This document shows, in pieces, positions 53,944-61,738 of a stretch of 64,000 nt of DNA. The translations under genes were made by a program, and so were the position numbers. The stretch is from Flexilinea sp. Lineage in GTDB: Bacteria; Chloroflexota; Anaerolineae; Anaerolineales; Anaerolineaceae. The stretch lies in contig JAFRIR010000125.1 in NCBI GenBank assembly GCA_017432685.1, positions 1 through 64,000 on the forward strand, read 5' to 3'. Under the pieces are notes generated by a model. The model made no database searches. It worked only from the letters and a program-made list of their open reading frames with translations, and was not told the DNA's origin. Within the stretch, counting starts at the first letter, position 1; every line of letters starts with the position of its first letter.

Positions 53944-54037
53944 TTTCGAGCGGAGCACACGGAGACTGTACTGCTGGTGGCGCGAAGCCGCCACCGCAGG
54001 ACTGTATCTCGTGTTGCGTCATCCGGTTCTGAACAGA
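53944..54037 (+). repeat. Intergenic palindromic repeat, copy F
   Basis: AGCACACGGAGACTGTACTG, GGTGGCG-CGAAGC-CGCCACC as the tip hairpin, CTGTATCTCGTGTTGCG, GGTTCTGAACA. The tip stem is fully complementary in this copy. Confidence 0.8.
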
Positions 54038-54055
54038 TACATATGAAGAAGGAAT

Positions 54056-54796
54056 ATGCCTGATTTGATCAACTCGCTGCGGATGGCTTTTGGTTTCATG
54101 ACCGTTCTGCCCATCCCGCAGCGGAAAGAATGGAGTGATCTCGATTTCGGCACCTCAGCGGTGTTTTATCCGCTGACCGGTGTCATGATCGGGCTGGGCG
54201 CAGCTGCGGCGCTCCGTCTTTTTTCTTCTGTATTTGCAAGGCCGATCGCGGGATTTCTGGCGCTCATCGTCTGGATCCTGCTCAGCGGCGGGCTGCATTG
54301 GGACGGGCTGGCAGACTGTTTTGACGGTTTTGGTTGTTCAGCATCTCCGGAGCGGCGGCTGGAGATCATGAAGGACTCCCGGCTCGGTACCTACGGTGCA
54401 CTGGGCATCTTCTGTTCGCTGATTCTCAAATGGCTTTGTATTTGGCAGCTGCCGGATAATAAATTTCTGATTTTCTTCGCGTTGGTCGCTGCCGCTGCCC
54501 GCTGGTCGATGCTGGTTTTGCTCTCCCTGCCGCTTGCGAACCCTGACGGTATGGCGGCCATGCTCAGGCAGCATTGTCCGAAACGGGTGCTGCTTTATGC
54601 GCTGCCGGTCCCGCTCCTGCTGGCGTTTTTTTATGGACCTTTCGGTTTCCTGTATCTTCTGATCGCCATTTGCAGCGCGGCGCTGTTGGGCTTGATCGCG
54701 GAAAAGAAAATCGGCGGCATCAACGGTGACGTGCTGGGTTTCAGCATTGAGCTGGCTGAGATCGTTCTTTTGCTGGCTGCGCAGGTGATTCCATGA
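54056..54796 (+). CDS. cobS: Adenosylcobinamide-GDP ribazoletransferase (cobalamin synthase)
   Basis: Joins alpha-ribazole to AdoCbi-GDP in the last part of cobamide assembly. 246 residues, about seven hydrophobic segments. AFGFMTVLPIP, SGGLHWDGLADCFDGFGC, MKDSRLGTYGA and INGDVLGFSIELAEIVLL are the family landmarks, including the Asp-rich metal site. GAAGGA lies close before the ATG. It overlaps the following cbiR-like gene by four bases (ATGA). Confidence 0.94.
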   Translation: MPDLINSLRMAFGFMTVLPIPQRKEWSDLDFGTSAVFYPLTGVMIGLGAAAALRLFSSVFARPIAGFLALIVWILLSGGLHWDGLADCFDGFGCSASPERRLEIMKDSRLGTYGALGIFCSLILKWLCIWQLPDNKFLIFFALVAAAARWSMLVLLSLPLANPDGMAAMLRQHCPKRVLLYALPVPLLLAFFYGPFGFLYLLIAICSAALLGLIAEKKIGGINGDVLGFSIELAEIVLLLAAQVIP

Positions 54797-55572
54797 GACC
54801 GTGGCTCAGTGATCTTCCTTTCCGACTCGGGACCACTTCCTACATCATCCCGGATGACATCTTGCCAAATGTACGCTGGCTTGCCGGGAAGGTCAGAGAT
54901 ATTGAACTGGTTCTCTTTGACATTGACGAATACTGCAACATTCCGGACTCAGATCAGCTTTCGGAGCTGACCGAGCTGGCAGAGTCGCATGACCTGACCT
55001 ATACCGTTCATCTGCCGCTGAACCTCAATTTTTCGGACAGGGAACAGGATATCTCCATCGCAAAGGCGCTCAAGGTCATCAACGGCGCCCGTGTGCTGAA
55101 GCCCCGGGCTTATGTCTGTCACCTGGAGTGCAAAGATATTCCGGAGCGGGAAGGTGATGAGCTTCAGGAGTGGCAGGAGCAGCGGATCCGGGCGGTGCGT
55201 TCGCTGACGGAAAAAGCAGAAATATCAGCCGCGGAGCTGGCGGTCGAGAACCTGGAAAGCTACCCTATCGATTGGAACGAACCCGTGGTCCGCAGCTGCG
55301 GGACCCATGTCTGTCTGGATATCGGACATCTGTTTTTGCTGAAAATCGATCCCGTTCCGGTGATGAAGAAATGGTTCCCGCTCACTTCCGTGGTGCATCT
55401 GCACGGGATCGGTACGCGGGATCACCAGTCGCTTGGTCACATGAGTGTGAACACTGTTCGGAATGTTATTGGGACACTGATACAGGCTGACTTCCGCGGT
55501 GTGGTGACGCTTGAAGTTTTCAATGAGGAGGACCTGACCGGTTCCCTTGATATGATAGAGGCCTGTTTATGA
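54793..55572 (+). CDS. cbiR: Probable cobamide-remodelling hydrolase CbiR
   Basis: 259 residues, a TIM-barrel of the AP-endonuclease-2/xylose-isomerase-like superfamily. FRLGTTSYIIPDDILPNV, ELVLFD, YTVHLPLNLNF, AVENLESYP, VCLDIGHL, VVHLHGIGTRDHQSL and VVTLEVFN carry the expected metal-binding Glu/His/Asp residues. The GTTSYIIPxDILPNV start and the placement between cobS and cobU match what I know of CbiR, which removes the lower ligand of foreign cobamides so they can be rebuilt. Overlaps at both ends (ATGA) make it part of one translation unit. The assignment rests on context and remembered motifs. Confidence 0.75.
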   Translation: MRPWLSDLPFRLGTTSYIIPDDILPNVRWLAGKVRDIELVLFDIDEYCNIPDSDQLSELTELAESHDLTYTVHLPLNLNFSDREQDISIAKALKVINGARVLKPRAYVCHLECKDIPEREGDELQEWQEQRIRAVRSLTEKAEISAAELAVENLESYPIDWNEPVVRSCGTHVCLDIGHLFLLKIDPVPVMKKWFPLTSVVHLHGIGTRDHQSLGHMSVNTVRNVIGTLIQADFRGVVTLEVFNEEDLTGSLDMIEACL

Positions 55573-56192
55573 TTGATATGACGAATAAAACGAGTGGTGT
55601 TGCCGGTGAGTCATTGCCGAACCTTACGTTTATCCTGGGTGGTGCGCGGAGCGGAAAATCAGCGCTTGCGGAAGCCCGGGCACGGGAACATGGTGACAAT
55701 GTGATCTACTGTGCCACGGCTGAGATCCTTGATGAGGAGATGAAGGATCGCGTCAGACGGCACAGAGAACGGCGTCCACAGCCCTGGAGAACGGTCGAAG
55801 CTCCGCGCAAGGCGGCGGAGAAACTCGCGGATGCCATGAAAGCAAAAGCAGCCGATTGTGTTCTGTTTGACTGCCTTTCGGTGCTCAGCTCCAATGTGCT
55901 GCTGAGTTTATATGAAAATATCGGGGAGGCGGCTGCCTTTGAGGCGCTGTGCCGGCGGGAGCTGGACGCCCTGCTGCGGCTGGTCGCTGCTTACCCGGAA
56001 ACGCATTGGATCATCGTCTCCAATGAGGTCGGGATGGGGGTCGTCCCGGCTTATAAAATGGGCCGTACGTACCGTGACATGCTGGGCCGTGCCAATCAGG
56101 CCGTTGCGTCAAAGGCCGGGGAGGTGATCTTCATGATCGCCGGCATTCCGGTCAGAATTAAGGGCGCCTCTGAAAATTCATGCATAGAATGA
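55569..56192 (+). CDS. cobU: Adenosylcobinamide kinase / cobinamide-phosphate guanylyltransferase
   Basis: Phosphorylates and then guanylylates adenosylcobinamide. 207 residues. FILGGARSGKSALAE is the P-loop, CATAEILDEEM and RVRRHRERRPQPWRTVEAP hold the guanylylated histidine, LFDCLSVLSSN and VSNEVGMGVVPAYKMGRTYRDMLGR are conserved. The last ~10 residues past the family end are unremarkable. Alternative ATG at 55578. No cobT or cobC is seen, and no upstream corrin-ring genes, consistent with salvage rather than full synthesis. Confidence 0.94.
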   Translation: MIDMTNKTSGVAGESLPNLTFILGGARSGKSALAEARAREHGDNVIYCATAEILDEEMKDRVRRHRERRPQPWRTVEAPRKAAEKLADAMKAKAADCVLFDCLSVLSSNVLLSLYENIGEAAAFEALCRRELDALLRLVAAYPETHWIIVSNEVGMGVVPAYKMGRTYRDMLGRANQAVASKAGEVIFMIAGIPVRIKGASENSCIE

Positions 56193-56581
56193 AGCCGTAG
56201 AGTTTCGTAACAGATTACACGGATCGGCGAATACAGAATCTGTGGCAAACTGAAAAGTTTGACAATCTGGAACATCCACTTGAAAAGCAGCAAAAGCGAC
56301 GTAAAATGAAGACGCCCGGGAGGAGCGCCAAAGCATTCGCGGTGGGCACAAATCCGCTCTTGCGCTCATACCCCGTCTGTGCTGCACTTTGCTCAGGCGA
56401 GGCAGGGATTTTCGCTTGTTTCTCGTCCATGGGAAGTTTATGAAAAATCCGTTGAATTCAGGCCGGGGTTTTGGTATAATCTATATGTATCCTTATGCCT
56501 TCTCGGAGGTTAAGTTTTTCCGGGAATGTGCCGATACAAGTATGAGGAGCATAGGCTCTTAGAGAACGGGAGGTGAGCACA
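56193..56581. other. Intergenic region before the small gene pair
   Basis: 389 bp. The first ~250 bp hold nothing I recognise and no credible gene. The right end carries a consensus promoter (56452-56480) and a leader of about 90 bp before the next start. Confidence 0.5.
56452..56480 (+). promoter_or_regulatory. Consensus sigma-70 promoter
   Basis: TTGAAT at 56452-56457, 17-bp spacer, TATAAT at 56475-56480. Confidence 0.75.
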
Positions 56582-56773
56582 ATGGCTACGTCGAGTATCA
56601 CGAAGAACTTTGTTATATCAGGTAAGGAACAGGTCGAAGCATTTGCTGATGCGATTGAAGCCGCAGCCAATGACAAGACTCCTGTGCGCAAGGTCAGCGC
56701 AAGGGTCCTGACCGACCCGAAGGATATAGCAAAATTTATGCAGAAGAGGAAGAAAGCGAATGAAGCAAGATGA
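56582..56773 (+). CDS. Small MATSSITKNF-type protein, probable antitoxin-like partner
   Basis: 63 residues, cytosolic. MATSSITKNFVISGKEQVEA, FADAIEAAAND and DPKDIAKFMQKRKKANE resemble small proteins that, as I recall, precede GNAT-type acetyltransferase genes in Firmicutes. GGGAGGTG lies before ATG 56582, an excellent site; a start three codons upstream would overlap it. It overlaps the following gene by 14 bp. It may be what is left of a toxin-antitoxin-type pair. Confidence 0.7.
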   Translation: MATSSITKNFVISGKEQVEAFADAIEAAANDKTPVRKVSARVLTDPKDIAKFMQKRKKANEAR

Positions 56774-56924
56774 CAAATTTACTGTCATCAACATTCGTGA
56801 GTATTTGAAGAAGAATGCGGATGATGAGGAACAATTCGGAGAGGACGCTCTGAGGCAGTTACCCCGTTCGGTTCGGCGGTTTTTGTTGTTAAAAGCAGAG
56901 GGCAGATTCCCGAAGGGAGTCTGA
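56760..56924 (+). pseudogene. Truncated remnant of a GNAT-type partner gene
   Basis: 54 residues beginning MKQDDKFTVINIREYLKKN and GEDALRQL, which I recall as the N-terminal leader of a Firmicutes acetyltransferase paired with the preceding small protein. After about residue 34 the match stops (PRSVRRFLLLKAEG) and the frame ends within an inverted repeat; no GNAT core follows. Most likely a deleted or rearranged gene. Confidence 0.5.
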
Positions 56925-56989
56925 CTCCGCGGTAAATGACATCTGGTGCATTCAAAGGGGGAATCAGACTCCCTTTACGCGGTTTTTTG
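56914..56989 (+). terminator. Inverted repeat with T-run ending the small gene pair
   Basis: AGGGAGTCTGACT (56914-56926) pairs with AATCAGACTCCCT (56962-56974). CCGCGGTAAA and TTTACGCGG offer a second, overlapping pairing, followed by TTTTTTG. Confidence 0.6.
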
Positions 56990-57017
56990 TTGTATACGGT
57001 GGCCAAATCAGCCGTGA

Positions 57018-58318
57018 TTAAAGAGGAATCGCTACATTGCTGTAAAACTCCGTTCCTTTATGGCTGAACCGTGCAACGCCGCCGTAGCTCTCTGCGGTGG
57101 AGGCGACAGATGAAAGCCCGATGCCGGAACCCTTGCGGACGGTGGAAAGATATTTCTCACCCTCCTGTTTTACCACACCGTTAAAACTGTTGACCGCGAC
57201 AATATAGAGTTGAGCGGCGTTCTCTGTCAAAACGGTGATTTGGATGCGCTTTTCCTCCGCTTTGCGGCAGGCGGTGACGGCGTTGTCGAGAATATTGCCG
57301 ATCATGCTGCATATATCCACATCACTGACCGGCAGCGTTTCCGGCAGCCGCACCTGGACGGAGAAGGCGATTCCCTCCTGTGATGTGAGATGATCATAGT
57401 AATTCAGCAGCGCGTTCAGCGCTGTGTTAGAGCAGAAGTATTTTACCTCGTTTACCGGCATGGTGTCCACGAACCGATGGAGATAGGTTCCAACTGCGTC
57501 ATAGTTCCCGGCATCGTACAACTCGGAAAGCGTATGGATGCTGTGGCGGAAGTCGTGCCGGGCTTTTTCCGACTCCTTTATGTACCGCTGCTGGGCGGCA
57601 AACTGACTCTCCTGCCTCTCCCAAAAAAGGCTGTGTGCCTCCGCCTTTTTCTGCGTCATGATTCCTGAGACAGTGAAATAGAAGATGACGTGCATGAGCA
57701 GAAAGAGAAACAGGATCGCGGTAACAACGAGAATCATATAGATCGTCTGACCTGTGTCTCTGATCGCGGTTTCCTCAATGGGGAGCAACAGCATATTGGC
57801 GGTGAATACGATAATGGAGAACAGCAGCATTGTTTTCCAGACGCGATCCTGCTGTGCCTCCCGAACAATGTAGCTGCCGAATACCGCGTAGGGATAGGCA
57901 AGCGCAGCGGAGCACACGGTATTGAAGGCCAACTGGAGCAGCGGCGTATGCAGTCCCCCCCCCCCCCCGCCTCCCTGCTGAACCATAGCGCTCCGGAGCA
58001 GATGGCCATGTTCGACATAATTGACATCAGTGCAGCGGAGGCGCATAAGATGGAAAGCGACTGCCATGTCGTTGCCCGCTGGCAGCTGTTGTAGGCAAAA
58101 AAGCAGACCGCCAGCATCGGCAGCAGCACAAGGTTGCTGTCCATCACAAAGCGGTACTGGCCCCAGCCCAGCGCCAGCATCGCGGTGAGCATAGCTCCGC
58201 CGACAATTGCCAGCGTTTTGCGGCGGTTGTAGCGCAGCAGATCTTTCATAGGCAGAAAGCATAAAAAGGCCGGCGGCAGAAATGACAGATAATCCAGAAT
58301 GATCGTCAATATTCTCAT
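57018..58318 (-). pseudogene. GHKL sensor histidine kinase interrupted at a poly-G tract
   Basis: The N-terminal half reads from ATG 58318 (MRILTIILDYLSFLPPAFL, several membrane segments) to a run of 14 G on the coding strand (57955-57968). The rest continues in another frame: more membrane segments, the phospho-acceptor helix ARHDFRHSIHTLSEL, the N-box MIGNILDNAVTAC and GSGIGLSSVASTAESYGG, ending at 57018. One G more or two fewer would give one ~434-residue AgrC/VirS-type kinase. The start overlaps the stop of the LytTR regulator gene (ATGA), so the pair is one operon. Either a phase-variable gene in its off state, a true mutation, or a sequencing error in the homopolymer. Confidence 0.85.
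57955..57968. repeat. 14-bp poly-C/poly-G homopolymer in a coding region
   Basis: Six plus eight consecutive C on the plus strand (14 G in the kinase reading direction), exactly where the two reading frames of the kinase change over. Confidence 0.9.
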
Positions 58319-59055
58319 ACCATACCTCCCGTCCCTGCACCGTTCTCACGGATCTTTGTAAATTTGTAGTTCAGCCATTGCTCCCGCAGCTCATCCTTTC
58401 GTTTGACGCTGAGCGGAAGCACTGTCCCGTCCTGCAGCCGGCAGTGCCCGTCCTGCATTTGGGAGATTCGGTCCATATTGACGGCAACGCCTTTCATCAG
58501 CACCAGAAAGCGGTTGTCCAGATGGTTCATTGCCTCGGAGAAGGTCATGCGCGTCCGATACCGCTGACCGGCTTTGTCTGCGATGACAAGATAGTTCCCG
58601 TCCGTTTCCAGCGAAACGATGTCTCTATAAGCAAGACTGAACTTCCGCCGGTCATAGGAGAAGGAAAAACGACCGCCCCCGGTCGTGCTGAGCCGGAAAA
58701 TATGGTCCAATGTGCGGAACAGTTCCTCCCGTCCGCAGGGCTTGATGAGATAGGATGATGCGAACAGGGAAAAGGCTTCCAGCCGGAACGACTCGCTGGT
58801 GGTGAGAAAGACGATGTTCGTATTATCGTCTACAGCGCGGATGCTTTTTGCTGTCTCAATTCCGGAAATACCGTCCATGAAGATGTCAAGAAAGATTACG
58901 GCGTAGTGAAAAGGCGTATAGTTTTCCAGGAGTGCAGCACCGGCGGAGAAGCTGTCAAGATGCATCTCTATCTGATGGATCGTGCCGTATTCCATCAAAA
59001 ACAGCTCCAAATCTTGTTGGTCTAACTCGTCATCATCCACCATAGCAATGTTCAT
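58315..59055 (-). CDS. LytTR-family response regulator
   Basis: 246 residues. Receiver domain with the acidic pocket MVDDDELD, phospho-acceptor Asp in AVIFLDIFMDGISG and Lys in SYLIKPCGREEL. The LytTR DNA-binding domain at about 140-240 shows DIVSLETDGNYLVI, TFSEAMNHLD, FLVLMKGVAVNMDRI and LPLSVKRKDELREQWL. ATG 59055 follows GGAGGT by seven bases; a longer frame to 59094 is not needed. Paired with the GHKL kinase gene by an ATGA overlap. Such AgrA-type systems often control surface or peptide genes; the divergent large secreted protein at 59336 is a plausible target. Confidence 0.9.
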   Translation of the reverse strand: MNIAMVDDDELDQQDLELFLMEYGTIHQIEMHLDSFSAGAALLENYTPFHYAVIFLDIFMDGISGIETAKSIRAVDDNTNIVFLTTSESFRLEAFSLFASSYLIKPCGREELFRTLDHIFRLSTTGGGRFSFSYDRRKFSLAYRDIVSLETDGNYLVIADKAGQRYRTRMTFSEAMNHLDNRFLVLMKGVAVNMDRISQMQDGHCRLQDGTVLPLSVKRKDELREQWLNYKFTKIRENGAGTGGMV

Positions 59056-59110
59056 CCCTGTTACCTCCTTCGATTCGGCATAAAGCGGGACCACAAATCT
59101 TCATAATACG

Positions 59111-59116
59111 ATTATA
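59111..59116 (-). promoter_or_regulatory. -10 element of the two-component operon
   Basis: TATAAT on the minus strand, about 55 bp before the regulator start. The -35 region is not convincing. Confidence 0.35.
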
Positions 59117-59335
59117 GCAAAAGACAAATACCTTTGCCAGCCGATTTTCACTTGCAATCTGCCGATTCTCCCAGACCGATTATTTTTGGCGGGGAATGTA
59201 ATAAAATGATCTTGTTTTTAGAGAAAGGGGCTTTAAAGTGTACCCCTGTCAGGTTCGGCGTTTTTTTGTACGGACCATGGTTATACGACGGCTTATAAAA
59301 GCTGCGAATATAAGAAGCAAAGGAGATAACATCTT

Positions 59336-61681
59336 ATGAGAACAAAGAAACGGTTATTCAGCATTCTCCTCAGTTTTGCGATAGCACTTGGGTCAATAAC
59401 GAGCATAATCATTCCTGCATTTGCCGCTGAAGCAGCCCAGACTGGCGAAAATGGTTATATGAAGTTTTTTGTAGGGACGCTTGCTTACAAATATCAAGGT
59501 TTTTCTGTTCAAGGGAAGAATGGAGATTCCTGGTTGTCAACCACATTCGGAGATGAAGGTTTTGAATCGGCGATTCGGGTTGATGGTACTACCCAGAAGT
59601 TTGATTCTTTCGCCTACGGAAAAGAATACACAACGGGTAATGTTATCGCTTATATTACAGCAAGGCTGCAGGATCAAAAAGCATATATCGACTATACAAT
59701 TATCAACAATAACAACACAGAAAAAACAGTAAACATAGGTTCTTATGGGGATGTTCAGATCGGATCAAATGATTATGCGCCTGTAAGTGCAATTGATGCT
59801 GGAAGTATTCTGATGACAGATGGCACAAACGAGTTCCGGCTTATTCCGGGCAGCGGTGATCCTTTCACGACAACATGGTACGGCGGCTATTCATATGCGG
59901 GTAGCAAAGTATTTGAAGATCTGGACCCAAAGAATCCTATAACAAATCTCGACAGCGGTATCGCATGGTCGTGGACGATTACGATTCCCGCAAACGGGAC
60001 TGTGAAAAAAACGGCCATCCTTTCGGCAGGGGCTGCAACTACTTTTACAATCAGGTATAACGCAAACGGTGGTTCTGGGACAATGACCCCAACCGGAGCA
60101 GAATATAACACTACTGTTAAGCTTAAGAAAAATGAATTCGCGAAAGAAGGCTATCAGTTCGCAGGATGGGATACCAACAGTGCCGGAACAACTGTTGTGT
60201 ATGAAGATGAGGCAGAGATTACTATGCCGAATACGGATACAACCCTTTATGCGGTATGGAAGAACAATCCGGACATTACTGCAACGGCAACAGGTTTTGA
60301 AGGCACATATGATGGTGAGTCGCATGGTATCACCGTGAACGTGACTGACCCTGCCAGTGGTGCTGTGATCAAATACGGTAAGACCGAAGGCACTTATGAC
60401 CTGGATTCCAGCCCGGCCATTACGAACGTGGCTGACAGTCCGTTGACAGTTTACTTTAAAGTGACAGCGGAGGGTTACAAGGACTATACCGGAAGCGCTA
60501 TCGTGACCATCAGCAAGAAGGCTGCATCAGTAAAAGCAAAAGATCAGAACATTAAAATCGGCGATACAGTGCCCGACCTTTCTTCACCGGTTTTGGACAC
60601 GCATTACACGGTCACGGGGCTTGTGGGTGAGGATAAGCTGACGACTGATCCGACGCTGGCCTATTCCGCAGCGCCTGACAACACGAAAGCCGGGACTTAC
60701 ACCATTACGCCCAGCGGAGCAAGTGCGGGCGACAACTATACGATCAGCTATGAGACCGGTACGCTGACGATCAGCAACAAGCAGATACAGACGATCACCG
60801 CTGAAGATGTAACCGTAATCTACGAAGATGTAACCGTAATCTACGGCGACAAGGATAAGAAGATCACAGCCACTACCACCGGCGACGGCAAACTAAGCTA
60901 CGCGGTCAAGAGCGGCGATGCTGTAACCGTTGACAAGGATACCGGTGCACTGACCATCGTGGAGGCGGGTAATGCGGTCATTACTGTGACAGCCTCGGAG
61001 ACTGATACCTATGCACAGGCGACGAAAGATGTGACCGTGACGGTCGCTGAAGAAGAGAAAAAGCCACAGCAGCTGGCAGTCAAGCTCACTCATTACAAGG
61101 ATGACGGGTCATACGGCGTTCCCTCTGATATCGGGGAAACTGTCTGGAAGCTGAACTTCACGCTCAGTCTCAATGATGAGGAATACAGCTCTGCTGAAAC
61201 AGCGGAGCTGGCGGTGAAACCGGGCGAAAAAGAGCAGACGATCACGGTTCTGTTCCCGGCGGAGCTGGACATGGCAAAGCTGAGCAATGACTATAAGGTG
61301 ACTGTCAGCGGATATGAAACGACGGTAAAGGCAGATATTTTCATCAGCGAGTCTGCAGGGTCTCAGGATGTGCCGCGCTATGCGGTCTCGATCGGCGATC
61401 CGAGCTTCATCAACGATGAGGATGGGAACGTGGTGCTGACGCTGAAGGTCAAATGGAGCGGCGGGAAGCCCCAGCCGAAGCCGGAAGTGATCAAGGTGTA
61501 TGCGCTGCCGGAGGATGAGGTCGGCGCGTACCGGCTGAACGATGACGGGACGAAGGAATATCTGCTGTTTCACACCTATGCCATCTGCATGAACTATCTC
61601 GGCAGCGATGAGCTCTGCCGGGGTTACGAGCGCTGCTTCCACAAGGAGTCGCCTTACGTTAATCCCTTTGTAAAACCGTAA
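59336..61681 (+). CDS. Large secreted protein with InlB-type, MBG-type and Big-type repeats
   Basis: 781 residues. Signal peptide (about 1-30, AFA-AEA). A beta-rich N-terminal region of about 200 residues of unknown family is followed by an InlB/Listeria-Bacteroides repeat (IRYNANGGSGTM ... YQFAGWDTNSAGT ... TLYAVWKN, about 240-320). MBG-type modules follow (ATATGFEGTYDGESHGI; KAKDQNIKIGDTVPDLS ... AGTYTITPSGAS), then a Big-type unit (GDKDKKITATTTGDGKLSYA) and C-terminal beta domains. No LPXTG end. A 21-bp in-frame duplication (60803-60844) repeats EDVTVIY. AGGAG precedes the ATG. Architecture is typical of Firmicutes surface proteins, suggesting transfer. It is divergent from the LytTR pair. 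Confidence 0.82.
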   Translation: MRTKKRLFSILLSFAIALGSITSIIIPAFAAEAAQTGENGYMKFFVGTLAYKYQGFSVQGKNGDSWLSTTFGDEGFESAIRVDGTTQKFDSFAYGKEYTTGNVIAYITARLQDQKAYIDYTIINNNNTEKTVNIGSYGDVQIGSNDYAPVSAIDAGSILMTDGTNEFRLIPGSGDPFTTTWYGGYSYAGSKVFEDLDPKNPITNLDSGIAWSWTITIPANGTVKKTAILSAGAATTFTIRYNANGGSGTMTPTGAEYNTTVKLKKNEFAKEGYQFAGWDTNSAGTTVVYEDEAEITMPNTDTTLYAVWKNNPDITATATGFEGTYDGESHGITVNVTDPASGAVIKYGKTEGTYDLDSSPAITNVADSPLTVYFKVTAEGYKDYTGSAIVTISKKAASVKAKDQNIKIGDTVPDLSSPVLDTHYTVTGLVGEDKLTTDPTLAYSAAPDNTKAGTYTITPSGASAGDNYTISYETGTLTISNKQIQTITAEDVTVIYEDVTVIYGDKDKKITATTTGDGKLSYAVKSGDAVTVDKDTGALTIVEAGNAVITVTASETDTYAQATKDVTVTVAEEEKKPQQLAVKLTHYKDDGSYGVPSDIGETVWKLNFTLSLNDEEYSSAETAELAVKPGEKEQTITVLFPAELDMAKLSNDYKVTVSGYETTVKADIFISESAGSQDVPRYAVSIGDPSFINDEDGNVVLTLKVKWSGGKPQPKPEVIKVYALPEDEVGAYRLNDDGTKEYLLFHTYAICMNYLGSDELCRGYERCFHKESPYVNPFVKP
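60803..60844 (+). repeat. 21-bp in-frame tandem duplication
   Basis: Two identical copies of a 21-bp unit encoding EDVTVIY, with no differences, which points to a recent slippage event. Confidence 0.85.
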
Positions 61682-61687
61682 ATCAAA

Positions 61688-61728
61688 AGAGGGGCGGTAT
61701 ACGTTACGGGTACCGCCCCCTTTCGTTC
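61688..61728. terminator. Terminator between convergent genes
   Basis: GGGGCGGTA (61691-61699) pairs with TACCGCCCC (61711-61719), followed by CTTTCGTT. It separates the secreted protein gene from the convergent DUF1846 gene. Confidence 0.8.
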
Positions 61729-61738
61729 CCCTTTATCT

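Noticed and set aside
5927-54037. Palindromic repeats as integron attC sites
   Set aside because: They lack attC R-box core sites and no integrase is present; orientation is mixed and flanking genes are housekeeping.
59056-59335. Autoinducing-peptide gene for the AgrA/AgrC-like pair
   Set aside because: No small frame with a ribosome site and no AgrD- or AgrB-like sequence near the pair.
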